DNA from: JAHKLT01 sp046197865
GTDB lineage: Archaea > Methanobacteriota > Methanobacteria > Methanobacteriales > Methanobacteriaceae
Length of the DNA stretch: 64,000 nt
NCBI RefSeq assembly: GCF_046197865.1
Contig: NZ_CP166990.1
Location: 1,178,001 to 1,242,000, forward strand
Direction: 5' to 3'
The translations under genes were made by a program, and so were the position numbers. Positions 36,256-45,798 of this stretch are shown here, piece by piece. The notes under the pieces are model-generated. The model ran no database searches and was not told where the DNA came from. It saw only the letters and a program-made list of their open reading frames with translations. How positions within the stretch are numbered: the first letter of the stretch is position 1; the number at the start of each line of letters is the position of its first letter.

Positions 36256-39200
36256 ATGAATATCAATTTAAATATTGAACAAGAAAAAGCTGTAAGATAT
36301 GATAAAAACAATGCTTTACTTATAGAAGCAGGTCCTGGTGCTGGTAAAACAAGAGTTATTATAGAAAGAATTAAATTTTTACTTAATTATAAAAATATTA
36401 ATCCTGAATCTTTTTTAATTATAACATTTACTAATAAAGCCGCTGAGGAACTTAAAAACAGACTTACAAATAATGATATTCCTCAATCCATTGTAAATAA
36501 GATGCAAATTTCAACTATCCATTCATTTTGTTTTAAACTACTCCAAGCAGAAGATAATTCAAGTTTAGCTATTTTAGATGATGATTTTGCTGAGAAGAAT
36601 AATTTATTTATTAGAAAGCATTTAAAATATTTAGGTTTTAAAGATGAATCTTATTTTCCTCAAAGAGATATTGATGTTTTAATTGAAAAATATAATGAAT
36701 TTACTACATTTGATATTATAAAAGAAGATTATTTAAATTATTTAAAAGAAAATCATCCAGTAAATCAAGAATATATTGATTTTATAAATTCTCATAAAAC
36801 AGAATCAATAGCTAAATATGGATATTTTAAGTTTCCACGACAAGAAATTAAAGATAATAAACTTTTTAAAGAAGCTTATCTTAATGCAAGGCATGTTCAA
36901 ATTGTCAAATCTTATGAAATTTATTTAAACTTACTTAAAAAGAATAATCTTCAAGATTTTAGTCTCCTTCAGGTTAAAGCATTAGAATTTTTAAAAAATA
37001 ATAAAAAAGATTTAAAATATAAAAATATCTTAGTTGATGAGTTTCAAGATACTGATCCTGTTCAAATTGAAATATTTAAGATTTTAAATGAAAATGCTGA
37101 TACTTTCACGTGTGTTGGTGATGATGATCAAAGTATTTATGGTTTTAGAGGTTCTAATTTAAGTTTTTTTAAAAATTTTAAAGAAATCTTTAATGGAGAA
37201 ATTATACAATTAAATACTAACTATAGATCAATTAAAACTATTGTTGAATATTGTGAGAACTTTATAAAAACAGACAGAACAAATGATAAGACCCTTATAA
37301 GTAGTAGAGATAAAACAGATAAGATTTATAAAATTACATCTAATGATAAAGCTGATGAGGCAGAAAAAATAGCTAGTTTAATTAAACATTTAAAAGAATC
37401 TGGGAAGATCTCAAGTTATAATGATGTTGGCTTGTTATTTAGGTCTGTTTCAACCTTTAATAGTAGTAAAATAGAAGATTTAACTGGTAAATTAAATAAA
37501 TATGAAATCCCTTATTTTATTAAAGGTAATCCTGATTTAATTAATCAAAAAGAAATTAAATTATTTTTGTTTTTACTTTATTATTTAACTGAAGATAATG
37601 ATTTTAATATTCCAAATTCAGTTGAAAGAGATTGGTTAAATTTAAGTTTATTTAGTAAAATTGATTTTTTAAGTGAAGATAGCCAAAGTATTTTCAAAAA
37701 TATTTATGATAATTTTGAAAAAAAGGTTCTTAAAAAAGAAAAAGAACTTTATAGGAAAATTAAGGGTAAATCTTCAAGAATTCAAAAATTTAATGGTGTT
37801 TTCAATAGAGATGATGATTTTAAAGAAGAATTATTTAAAAGTATTAAAAAACCATTATTATCAGATTATACTAAAGAAGATTTAATTAGTTTAAACATTT
37901 CAAATAAAAACGATTTAAAGTTTCTAGAAAATTTAATTGATTTAAAAGAAATTGTCAACTATCAAAGATTAAACTATGATGATATATCTGATGAGGATAG
38001 ATTAAGTCTTTTAGATATTTTCTATAAAATAATTAAATTAACACCTGATTTAAATCAATACTTTTTAAATCCAAATCAAAATTATGAATCACTTTTTAAT
38101 TTATCTTCAATAACAAATTCAATCTATAATTATGAAAAAATTATTGGAAAAAACCTTAAAGAAATTGATGGTTTATACTACTTCTTTTATCAAAATATTG
38201 AAAAATATAGTGCTCACTTGAAAAATAATGATGCAGTCCAAATAATGACAGTTCATAAGTCTAAAGGATTAGAATTTAAAGTATTAATAGTATGTTCTCT
38301 TGAAGATAAGAAATTTCCAAGTGAATTTAAAGAAAAGAGAATACAAGGAATGAAACCTGTTTTTGAAAGTCCAACTGATTGTTTTAATTATAAACGAAAA
38401 ATAGATGCAGAAGAACACTTAAAAGAAGAGCGAAGAATATTATATGTAGCTATGACAAGAGCAGAAGATATATTGATATTATCAACTGTTAAAAATCCTC
38501 CAGAAATTGAAGGTATAAATTTTGATGATAATAGCTTAGTTGAAATAGATGATTTTAGTGAAATGCCTAAGGTAAGTTTAAGTGAAAATATCTTAAAAGA
38601 AGAACCATTAGAGCTAAGTTACACATCAGTTAAAAATTATGATGAATGTCCATTTAAATATAACCTGCTTCATAACTTTAATTTAAAATATTCAGATCCA
38701 GAGCATATTACACATGGTTTAGATGTTCATGATACATTAGATAAAATTAATAAAAAAATTATTAGTAAAAATTTATCTTTAAAAGAAATTGAAAAACTAG
38801 CTAATTTATATTTAAAAGATGAAGATTCAAAAGAACATATAAATAATATCATACATTATTATGAAAACTATGGTGAAAATATTACTCCATTATCTTCAGA
38901 ACTACCTTTTACAGTGAAATATGATGATTTTTTAATTACAGGTAAAATTGATTTAGTTTATAAATTACCTAATGGAAAAATAGGCCTTCTAGATTATAAA
39001 AATGCTGAATTTGTAAATGAAAATAACATTAAAAAACAATTATTAACTTATTTAATAGCTATTAAAGATAATTCTGAATTTAATGATTTAGAAGTTGAAG
39101 AGCTATCTGTTTATTTAATTAAATCTTGTGAGTGGGTGAAAGTTGATTTTTCAGAAGAATTACTTAAAAATTATGAAAATGATTTAGAAAAGACTGTTAA

Positions 39201-39282
39201 GTTGATTAAAGAAGAAAAATATCCTAAAAAATTAAATTATAATTGCAATAAATGTGAATTTAGTTTTATTTGCAAAAATTAA
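36256..39282 (+). CDS. UvrD/AddA-type helicase with C-terminal Fe-S PD-(D/E)XK nuclease
   Basis: A 1008-residue superfamily 1 helicase fused to a nuclease. Helicase motifs: GPGAGKTR at 26-33, FTNKAAEEL, VDEFQDTDPVQIE, DDDQSIYGFRGS, NTNYRS, TVHKSKGLEFKVL and YVAMTRAEDIL. The last 230 residues resemble the AddB/Cas4 nuclease: the first cluster cysteine in DECPFKYNL, the catalytic acids in ITGKIDLVY and LLDYKNA, and the closing CNKCEFSFIC (CxxCx5C) that completes a four-cysteine Fe-S site. Such single-chain helicase-nucleases process DNA ends. It stands alone between two adhesin-like genes and starts divergently from the first. Confidence 0.88.
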   Translation: MNINLNIEQEKAVRYDKNNALLIEAGPGAGKTRVIIERIKFLLNYKNINPESFLIITFTNKAAEELKNRLTNNDIPQSIVNKMQISTIHSFCFKLLQAEDNSSLAILDDDFAEKNNLFIRKHLKYLGFKDESYFPQRDIDVLIEKYNEFTTFDIIKEDYLNYLKENHPVNQEYIDFINSHKTESIAKYGYFKFPRQEIKDNKLFKEAYLNARHVQIVKSYEIYLNLLKKNNLQDFSLLQVKALEFLKNNKKDLKYKNILVDEFQDTDPVQIEIFKILNENADTFTCVGDDDQSIYGFRGSNLSFFKNFKEIFNGEIIQLNTNYRSIKTIVEYCENFIKTDRTNDKTLISSRDKTDKIYKITSNDKADEAEKIASLIKHLKESGKISSYNDVGLLFRSVSTFNSSKIEDLTGKLNKYEIPYFIKGNPDLINQKEIKLFLFLLYYLTEDNDFNIPNSVERDWLNLSLFSKIDFLSEDSQSIFKNIYDNFEKKVLKKEKELYRKIKGKSSRIQKFNGVFNRDDDFKEELFKSIKKPLLSDYTKEDLISLNISNKNDLKFLENLIDLKEIVNYQRLNYDDISDEDRLSLLDIFYKIIKLTPDLNQYFLNPNQNYESLFNLSSITNSIYNYEKIIGKNLKEIDGLYYFFYQNIEKYSAHLKNNDAVQIMTVHKSKGLEFKVLIVCSLEDKKFPSEFKEKRIQGMKPVFESPTDCFNYKRKIDAEEHLKEERRILYVAMTRAEDILILSTVKNPPEIEGINFDDNSLVEIDDFSEMPKVSLSENILKEEPLELSYTSVKNYDECPFKYNLLHNFNLKYSDPEHITHGLDVHDTLDKINKKIISKNLSLKEIEKLANLYLKDEDSKEHINNIIHYYENYGENITPLSSELPFTVKYDDFLITGKIDLVYKLPNGKIGLLDYKNAEFVNENNIKKQLLTYLIAIKDNSEFNDLEVEELSVYLIKSCEWVKVDFSEELLKNYENDLEKTVKLIKEEKYPKKLNYNCNKCEFSFICKN

Positions 39283-39992
39283 TAATCAATATCAAAATCA
39301 TTGGTAGATATCATCTCTGGCAATTTACCTATTGTAGCTACTTTATCTTCTTTTATAATTAAAACACCTTCAAAATAATCTTTATATTTTTCTGCTTTTA
39401 AAATTGCATTATTTATTGCATCTTCTGATGTTGTTCCATTAACTGCATTAGCTATTGAAGTAGCTAGTCCGTCAGCATAACTTGCTTTTTTAGATATTGC
39501 AGTTACTGATTCAGATGATCCAAAACTTATAGACAAACCTACCTTACCAGATGAAGTGCAAATTCCAATTGGCTTTTTCCTACTTTTTAATTTAAATCCA
39601 ATAGAAGTATTTAAATATTCATTACCTGAATATATCCCACACACCACTTTTTCATCATTAATTAGTGCAATGTCTCCACCATTATCAACTATTGAATAAT
39701 TAGAACCTAAATTAATTAAATATTCACATGACATTTCAGCTATTGATCCTGCAACAGTAGCTATTGGTCCAACATCAGCTATTTTAGATGCTTCACACAT
39801 TAAATCAATAATTGGTAAATTACTGTTAATATTAATTGGTTTAAGAGAACTTAAAAATTGAGAATTATTTTTAATATAATTATTAATGTCATTCCTTAAA
39901 AGTTGAACATAATCTCTTAAATTATAACTAGTTAAATCTGTTTTTAAAGAGATTTTTGTTTCATTTAAATTAATTAATTCTTTTTTATACAT
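39279..39992 (-). CDS. UPF0280 family protein (ApbE-like)
   Basis: A 237-residue protein of the archaeal UPF0280 family, distantly related to the flavin transferase ApbE. Visible features are PIATVAGSIAEMSCEY near residues 76-91, YSIVDNGGDIAL near 98-109, and GKVGLSISFGSSESVTAIS and KASYADGLATSIAN later. In M. acetivorans a homologue was linked to homocysteine formation, as I recall, but the biochemical role is not firm. The gene converges with the helicase-nuclease, sharing 4 bases at the 3' ends, and is divergent from adhesin-like gene 2. Confidence 0.83.
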   Translation of the reverse strand: MYKKELINLNETKISLKTDLTSYNLRDYVQLLRNDINNYIKNNSQFLSSLKPININSNLPIIDLMCEASKIADVGPIATVAGSIAEMSCEYLINLGSNYSIVDNGGDIALINDEKVVCGIYSGNEYLNTSIGFKLKSRKKPIGICTSSGKVGLSISFGSSESVTAISKKASYADGLATSIANAVNGTTSEDAINNAILKAEKYKDYFEGVLIIKEDKVATIGKLPEMISTNDFDIDY

Positions 39993-40217
39993 TTACATCA
40001 GTAAATAAAAATAATTTAATAACAATAATATATTTCTAATTAAAAATATTTAACATTAATTATTCTTTTTTAACTTATTCATTTTTTAAATTTTCACTAA
40101 AAAATTACTAAAATAGCTAAATTTTGACATAAACATAATAAATATTAATTCAATATATTTTACTAAGGATTATTATAAATTTTAAATAATTCATTATCAA
40201 AGATATAGGAGGTTAAA

Positions 40218-43200
40218 ATGTTTATAAATAAAAAAATGATTGTTAATTCGTGTTTAATCATTTTATTAATTGTGATTTCATTATCAACTGTATCAGCATT
40301 AGATGAGATAAATGATATCCATGATAATAATCTATTAAATGATAATTACATAGAAAATGACTTAATAAAAAATAATGGTAAAGTCGTTTTAAATCAAAAT
40401 GAAATAACAGAAGAAGATTTTGAAAATATAAATATTTTACAAGATTCTGTAAAAGACAATTTTACAGCATTACAAAAAGCAATAAATAATGAATCTAATC
40501 ATGTAATTAATTTAGATGGAAATATTCAACTAGATAATAGTGAATCTGGAACTTTTAATACTGGAATAAAAATTGAAAGAAATAATATCATCATTAATGG
40601 TAATGGATATACCATTAATGGAACTAATTTAAATGGAAATAGTGTAAGAATTTTTAATATTCTTGGAACTAATATAACAATAATTAATATAACTTTAACT
40701 GGCGGTAAAGCTACTGATGGTGGAGCTATTTACAACATAGGGAATAATATAACTTTAACTAATGTAAATTTAATTTATAATATTGCTACAAAACAAGGTG
40801 GAGCAATATATAATACTGGAGATAATTTTAAAATTTTAGAAAACAGTAAATTAGAAAATAATCAAGCACAAGGTACATCTACTAATACTGATGGTGGAGG
40901 AGCAATATATAACACAGGAAATAATTTCATAATTGAAGGTGAAAACGAATTAAGAAATAATAACGCAACAATTCAAGGTGGAGCAATCTTAAATCTTGGA
41001 AATGATTTTAAGATTTTAGGAAAAAATATATTAAACAATAATCAAGCACATGGAACTGCTACTAGTACCACAGCTACTGATGGTGGAGGAGCAATATATA
41101 ATAAAGGACACAATTTCCTTATTGAAGGTGAAAACGAATTAATAAATAATACTGCAATTGCATATGGTGGAGCTATTTTAAATATAGGAAATACAACTAA
41201 AGGAACAGGAACTAATTTTACAATAAAAGGAAATAACATTTTAAATTATAATACTGCAGGACAAGGTGGAGCAATATATAATACTGCTCAAAACTTTAAA
41301 ATATTAGAAAACAATGAATTAAATCATAATAAAGCTACTTTAACTGGTACTAATGGTGGAGGAGCTATAAGAAATACACAAGAAAACTTTTTAATAGATG
41401 GTGAAAACGAACTGTTAAATAATACAGCTCAATTTGGAGGAGCTATTTTTAATGGTAATAATGGATTAAACTTTACAATAGTAGGAAATAATACAATAAC
41501 CGATAATATAGCTTTGACATCTGGAGGAGCAATTTATAATAGTGCTTGTCAAAATTTTTCAATTACTGGAAATAATCAATTAAATAATAATACTGCTGGA
41601 ACTCAAGGCGGAGCAATATATAATACAGGAACTAGTCATAACTTTAAAATAATAGGGAATAATACATTTAATGATAATAAAGCAAGTTCCAACAATGCTG
41701 ATCATGGTGGGGGAGCTATAAGAAATGCTGCAAATAATTTCAAAATAATAGGGAATAATACATTTAAATCTAATTCAGCATATGATGGTGGAGCACTTAA
41801 AAATAGTGGAAATGATTTTACGATTATTGGTAATAATACATTTACAAATAATCAAGCATTATATACTGGAACTGGAAACACTAGAGGTGGAGGAGCTATT
41901 CATAATACTGGAACTGGATTTACTATAAGTGAAAATAATTATTTCATAAATAATACTGCAAAAAGATTTGGTGGAGCAGTTTATAATAGAGGAGATAATT
42001 TTATTATAAATGGATCAAATGTTCTTATTGATAATAATGCAATTAATGGTGGAGCAATCTACATCTATGAAAAAAATAGTAAAATAATTGGAAACAATAA
42101 TTTTATCAATAATACTGCTACAACTAGTGGTAATACTATTTATAATAATGGAAATTTAATATTGAGCAATTCTACAATAGTTGGTTTTGAACATGTTATT
42201 TATAATGCGGGTAATTTATTTTTAGAAAATAATATAATGAATTTAAATAAAATAGAAGTAATTTTTAATGCTGGAACTATAACAAGTAGTGTAATTTTAA
42301 CAATATTAGAAAATAAAACTAAATATGTATTGCCTAATGAAATGGTTAATATAACAGGAATTTTAACTGATGATAATGGAAATATCATTGTTAATCAAAA
42401 AGTGACATTTAAAATTGATTCAACATCATTAGAAACAACAAATTATAAAGATGGAATTTATTATGCACCATATACTGCAAATCAAATTGGAAAATTTATT
42501 GTTAATGGAACATATGTTGGATCAAATAATGTAACACCTAAAATTGGAATTTTAGAAGTTAAAAACCAAATCAATTTAGATATTAATACAAGTAACATTA
42601 CTTATGGAGATTCTGTAAAAGTAAATATAACAATTACACCTAATACTTCAGGAAATGTTACAATTTTTATTAATGGAACTAATAATGGAACATATGATTT
42701 AAATAATGGTAAATATCAACATATTTTAAACAATTTAGATGTTGGTAAATATAATATTACTGTAGTTTATAATGGAAATGACAATTATTCAAAAGCAAAT
42801 AAAACTGTTATATTAGTAGTTAATAAAAAAGACACTGAAATTAACATAACCGTTGATAACATAACTTATGGAGATAGTTTAGAAATAAACTATAATTTGA
42901 CTGACGGTGCAACGGGAAATATAACCATAACAATACCAGAAACTGGATTTGAAAAAACATATAACCTAACAGACACAATACAAATTCCAACACAAAGTGC
43001 AGGAAACTACACAATAACAATAAGCTACAACGGCGATAAAAACCACAAACAGACAATCAACACCACAAAATATACAATAAACAAAGCAACACCAACAATA
43101 CAAGCAAACACAAGCAACATCACCTACAAAGAAACAGCACAAATCAACATAACAACAATTCCTGAAATAAGTGGAAACATTACAATCACAATCAATGAAA

Positions 43201-44888
43201 TAGAAAAAGGCACATACAACCTAACAAGTGGAAAATACCAATACACAATAAACAACTTAGAAGCAGGAACATACAACATTACAATAACCTACAACGGAAA
43301 CCAAAACTACACAAAAACAAATACAACAATAAAACTAACAGTAAATAAAAAAGATCCTGTATTTAATATTGATTATAATAATATTAATTATAAAGAGGAT
43401 TTAATTATTACAATTACAACAGACAATGCAACACCTAACAATATTACAATAATAATTAATAATACTGAATATACAGAAAAATTAGAAAATGGTAAAGCTG
43501 TTTTCAATATTTCAGGATTAAAAGCTAATAATTATACTTTAAACATTACATATAATGGAAATAATAATTATAATAACTTTACAACTTTAGAAGAAGTGAA
43601 TGTAGCTAAAATTAACTCATATGTAAACATTACAATTAATAATATTACTAATGATGGTAATGTAAGTATAACTATAAACACTTTTAATGATTCAAATGGA
43701 AATGTAACTATTACAATAGCTAATGAAACTAAAATTATTAAATTAATTAATGGAACTAGAACAATAAGCTTTAATAATTTAAAAAGTGGTAATTACACAG
43801 TTTATGTAAACTATAGTGGAGATAATAACTATTATAGCTCAAATAATTCAACTAATATTATAATTAAAAGAATAGCTATTAATGCAAATAATATAACTGT
43901 TTATTATAGTAATAATACTGAGTTTATTGTGAATTTAACTATAAATGGAAATCCTTTAGTAAATAAAACTGTTTATATAACTATAAATAATGTTACATAT
44001 AATATACAAACTAATTCCAAAGGATTAGCTATATTATATATTGATTTAAAACCTGGTAATTATTCTGTTTATTCTATTTATAATGAAACTAATAAATTGT
44101 CTATTAATAATACAATTTCTATTTTAGAAACTATAATTGGTGAAGATCTTATAAAATACCATAAGAATAGAACACAATTCATAGCTGAGTTTTTAGATAG
44201 AAATGGAAATCCTTTAGTTAATACTACAATACAATACATAATTAATGGAGTTACCTATAATAGAACAACTAATAGTTCTGGTTTAGCATTATTAAATATT
44301 AATTTAGATCCTGGAAAATATGTTTTAACTGCAATTAATCCAGAAAATGGTTTAATAAAGTATTATAATGTAACTGTTAAAACAAATATTTTAGGAGAAA
44401 ATTTAGTTAAATATTATCAAAATGCTTCTAAATATAATGTTACAATCTTTGATGATATTGGTAATCCTTTAAAAAATAAAAACGTTACAATCAATATTTA
44501 TGGAATGTTTTTTACTGCATTAAGTAATAATGAAGGAATAGCTAGTTTTGATATAGATATGAATCCAGGAAATTATATTGTTACAGCAACTCACCCAATT
44601 ACTGGTTTAAATACAAGTAATAACATTACAGTTAAATCTGTTATCTATACAAATGATACTACAATGAGTAGAGATAATAGAACTACTTTTAATGTTAAAG
44701 TGTTAGATAGTATTGGAAATCCTTTTGAAAATGAAACTGTTACAATAACAATTAATGGTGTTTCATATAATAGAACTAGTGATAGTAATGGAATAGCTAA
44801 ATTAAATATTAATTTAAACCCTGGTTCATATACAGCTATTACTTTTTATAAAGGTTATAAAACAAGTAATATTGTAACTGTTATTTAA
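40218..44888 (+). CDS. Adhesin-like surface protein 2
   Basis: A 1556-residue secreted protein. Signal peptide residues 1-28 (LIILLIVISLSTVSA). Residues 100-680 hold about sixteen beta-helix repeats with GGAIYNTG or GGAILNxG and NNTAxxxGG. Residues 690-1200 hold Ig-like (Big_3-type) repeats with NITYGDSVKVNIT and TYNITVVYNGN; residues 1210-1556 hold repeats with GNPLVNxTVxITINGVxYN and LNINLxPGxY, like the C-terminus of adhesin-like protein 1. No anchor is seen. A strong AGGAGG site precedes the ATG. Codon use changes sharply in the middle (about 42905-43340) to C-ending codons, a sign of mosaic origin. Confidence 0.87.
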   Translation: MFINKKMIVNSCLIILLIVISLSTVSALDEINDIHDNNLLNDNYIENDLIKNNGKVVLNQNEITEEDFENINILQDSVKDNFTALQKAINNESNHVINLDGNIQLDNSESGTFNTGIKIERNNIIINGNGYTINGTNLNGNSVRIFNILGTNITIINITLTGGKATDGGAIYNIGNNITLTNVNLIYNIATKQGGAIYNTGDNFKILENSKLENNQAQGTSTNTDGGGAIYNTGNNFIIEGENELRNNNATIQGGAILNLGNDFKILGKNILNNNQAHGTATSTTATDGGGAIYNKGHNFLIEGENELINNTAIAYGGAILNIGNTTKGTGTNFTIKGNNILNYNTAGQGGAIYNTAQNFKILENNELNHNKATLTGTNGGGAIRNTQENFLIDGENELLNNTAQFGGAIFNGNNGLNFTIVGNNTITDNIALTSGGAIYNSACQNFSITGNNQLNNNTAGTQGGAIYNTGTSHNFKIIGNNTFNDNKASSNNADHGGGAIRNAANNFKIIGNNTFKSNSAYDGGALKNSGNDFTIIGNNTFTNNQALYTGTGNTRGGGAIHNTGTGFTISENNYFINNTAKRFGGAVYNRGDNFIINGSNVLIDNNAINGGAIYIYEKNSKIIGNNNFINNTATTSGNTIYNNGNLILSNSTIVGFEHVIYNAGNLFLENNIMNLNKIEVIFNAGTITSSVILTILENKTKYVLPNEMVNITGILTDDNGNIIVNQKVTFKIDSTSLETTNYKDGIYYAPYTANQIGKFIVNGTYVGSNNVTPKIGILEVKNQINLDINTSNITYGDSVKVNITITPNTSGNVTIFINGTNNGTYDLNNGKYQHILNNLDVGKYNITVVYNGNDNYSKANKTVILVVNKKDTEINITVDNITYGDSLEINYNLTDGATGNITITIPETGFEKTYNLTDTIQIPTQSAGNYTITISYNGDKNHKQTINTTKYTINKATPTIQANTSNITYKETAQINITTIPEISGNITITINEIEKGTYNLTSGKYQYTINNLEAGTYNITITYNGNQNYTKTNTTIKLTVNKKDPVFNIDYNNINYKEDLIITITTDNATPNNITIIINNTEYTEKLENGKAVFNISGLKANNYTLNITYNGNNNYNNFTTLEEVNVAKINSYVNITINNITNDGNVSITINTFNDSNGNVTITIANETKIIKLINGTRTISFNNLKSGNYTVYVNYSGDNNYYSSNNSTNIIIKRIAINANNITVYYSNNTEFIVNLTINGNPLVNKTVYITINNVTYNIQTNSKGLAILYIDLKPGNYSVYSIYNETNKLSINNTISILETIIGEDLIKYHKNRTQFIAEFLDRNGNPLVNTTIQYIINGVTYNRTTNSSGLALLNINLDPGKYVLTAINPENGLIKYYNVTVKTNILGENLVKYYQNASKYNVTIFDDIGNPLKNKNVTINIYGMFFTALSNNEGIASFDIDMNPGNYIVTATHPITGLNTSNNITVKSVIYTNDTTMSRDNRTTFNVKVLDSIGNPFENETVTITINGVSYNRTSDSNGIAKLNINLNPGSYTAITFYKGYKTSNIVTVI
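42905..43340 (+). other. Segment of foreign-looking codon use inside adhesin-like gene 2
   Basis: Within this stretch Asn, Tyr, Thr and Ile codons end mostly in C or A (AAC, TAC, ACC, ACA), while the same Ig-like repeats on either side use AAT, TAT and ACT. The change is abrupt at both ends, near two copies of the linker VNKKD. This suggests a repeat module imported or converted from another gene. Confidence 0.6.
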
Positions 44889-44899
44889 ATTAAACACGA

Positions 44900-44933
44900 T
44901 TTTATTCTTTAAATCTTTTTTTAAAGAATAAAA
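44900..44933 (+). terminator. Hairpin terminator after adhesin-like gene 2
   Basis: TTTTATTCTTTAAA and TTTAAAGAATAAAA form a perfect 14-base stem with a 6-base loop, 11 bases after the stop codon; T-rich sequence follows. Confidence 0.6.
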
Positions 44934-44975
44934 ATTATTTTTTTATTTTTATCATTAATTTTAATTACTACAAAT

Positions 44976-44987
44976 CATAAATATATT
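44976..44987 (+). promoter_or_regulatory. TATA box of the comA-hdr operon
   Basis: CATAAATATATT lies about 31-42 bases upstream of the comA ATG, so the message would start within about 15 bases of the start codon. Confidence 0.5.
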
Positions 44988-45017
44988 TTCATTATAAAAT
45001 ATCAAGAAAGTGTATTT

Positions 45018-45788
45018 ATGAAATCATTTAATTTTTTATTAGAGGGAACAAACAATAAACCTAGAGATTCTGGTTTAACAATGGTATTAGATAAAGGTCT
45101 TGGTTTTGATACAGCAAAAAGTCTCATGGAAGTATCTGGAGACTATGTTGACTATTTGAAATTCGGATGGGGAACTACAGCTATTCAAGATTTTAATCTT
45201 TTAAAAGAAAAAGTAGCTATGTATAAATCATTTGATATAATTCCCTATGTTGGTGGAACATTATTTGAAATAGCTTATGATCAAAATAAATTAGATGAAT
45301 TTTTAGATAGATTAAAAAAATTAGGTTTTGAGACCATTGAGATATCTGATGGTAGTATAAATATTAATCGTCCAGATAAATTAGATTGTATCAAAAAAGT
45401 AAAAGATATGGGATTTGAAGTTATATCTGAAGTAGGTAAAAAAAATCTTGTTAAAGATCAAGAAATAACTATAGAAGACAGAGCTAATTTTATTAATGAA
45501 GAATTAGATGCAGGTTCTTCAAAAGTGATTGTTGAAGCTAGAGAAGGAGGAAAATCTATTGGTGTTTTTGATGATGAAGGAAATGCAAAAGAAGAAGAAG
45601 TTAATTATATTTTAGATAATGTTGATAAAAATTCATTAATATGGGAAGCTCCTAATAAAAATCAGCAAGTATTTTTTATTTTACAAATAGGAGCAGATGT
45701 TAATTTAGGAAATATTTCCTCTGATGATATTACTTCTCTTGAAACACTTAGAAGAGGTCTTAGAGGAGATACTTTAGGAAAAGTTTAG
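45018..45788 (+). CDS. comA: Phosphosulfolactate synthase
   Basis: First enzyme of the phosphoenolpyruvate route to coenzyme M: adds sulfite to phosphoenolpyruvate to make phosphosulfolactate. The 256-residue TIM-barrel protein has the ComA features KPRDSGLTMVLDKGLG near residues 14-29, YLKFGWGTTAI near 45-55, IEISDGSI, and VIVEAREGGKSIGVFD near 168-183, ending with RRGLRGDTLGKV. A GTG-type site precedes the ATG. It leads an operon with a DUF39 protein and hdrC-hdrB-hdrA; comDE, for later steps, lie about 9 kb further on. comB and comC are not in the window. Confidence 0.93.
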   Translation: MKSFNFLLEGTNNKPRDSGLTMVLDKGLGFDTAKSLMEVSGDYVDYLKFGWGTTAIQDFNLLKEKVAMYKSFDIIPYVGGTLFEIAYDQNKLDEFLDRLKKLGFETIEISDGSININRPDKLDCIKKVKDMGFEVISEVGKKNLVKDQEITIEDRANFINEELDAGSSKVIVEAREGGKSIGVFDDEGNAKEEEVNYILDNVDKNSLIWEAPNKNQQVFFILQIGADVNLGNISSDDITSLETLRRGLRGDTLGKV

Positions 45789-45798
45789 AGGTTTTATT

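Noticed and set aside
40700..42150. Regularly spaced short repeats that could look like a CRISPR array
   Set aside because: They are degenerate coding repeats (GGAIYN beta-helix turns) in one long open frame, with no identical repeats or unique spacers of fixed length.
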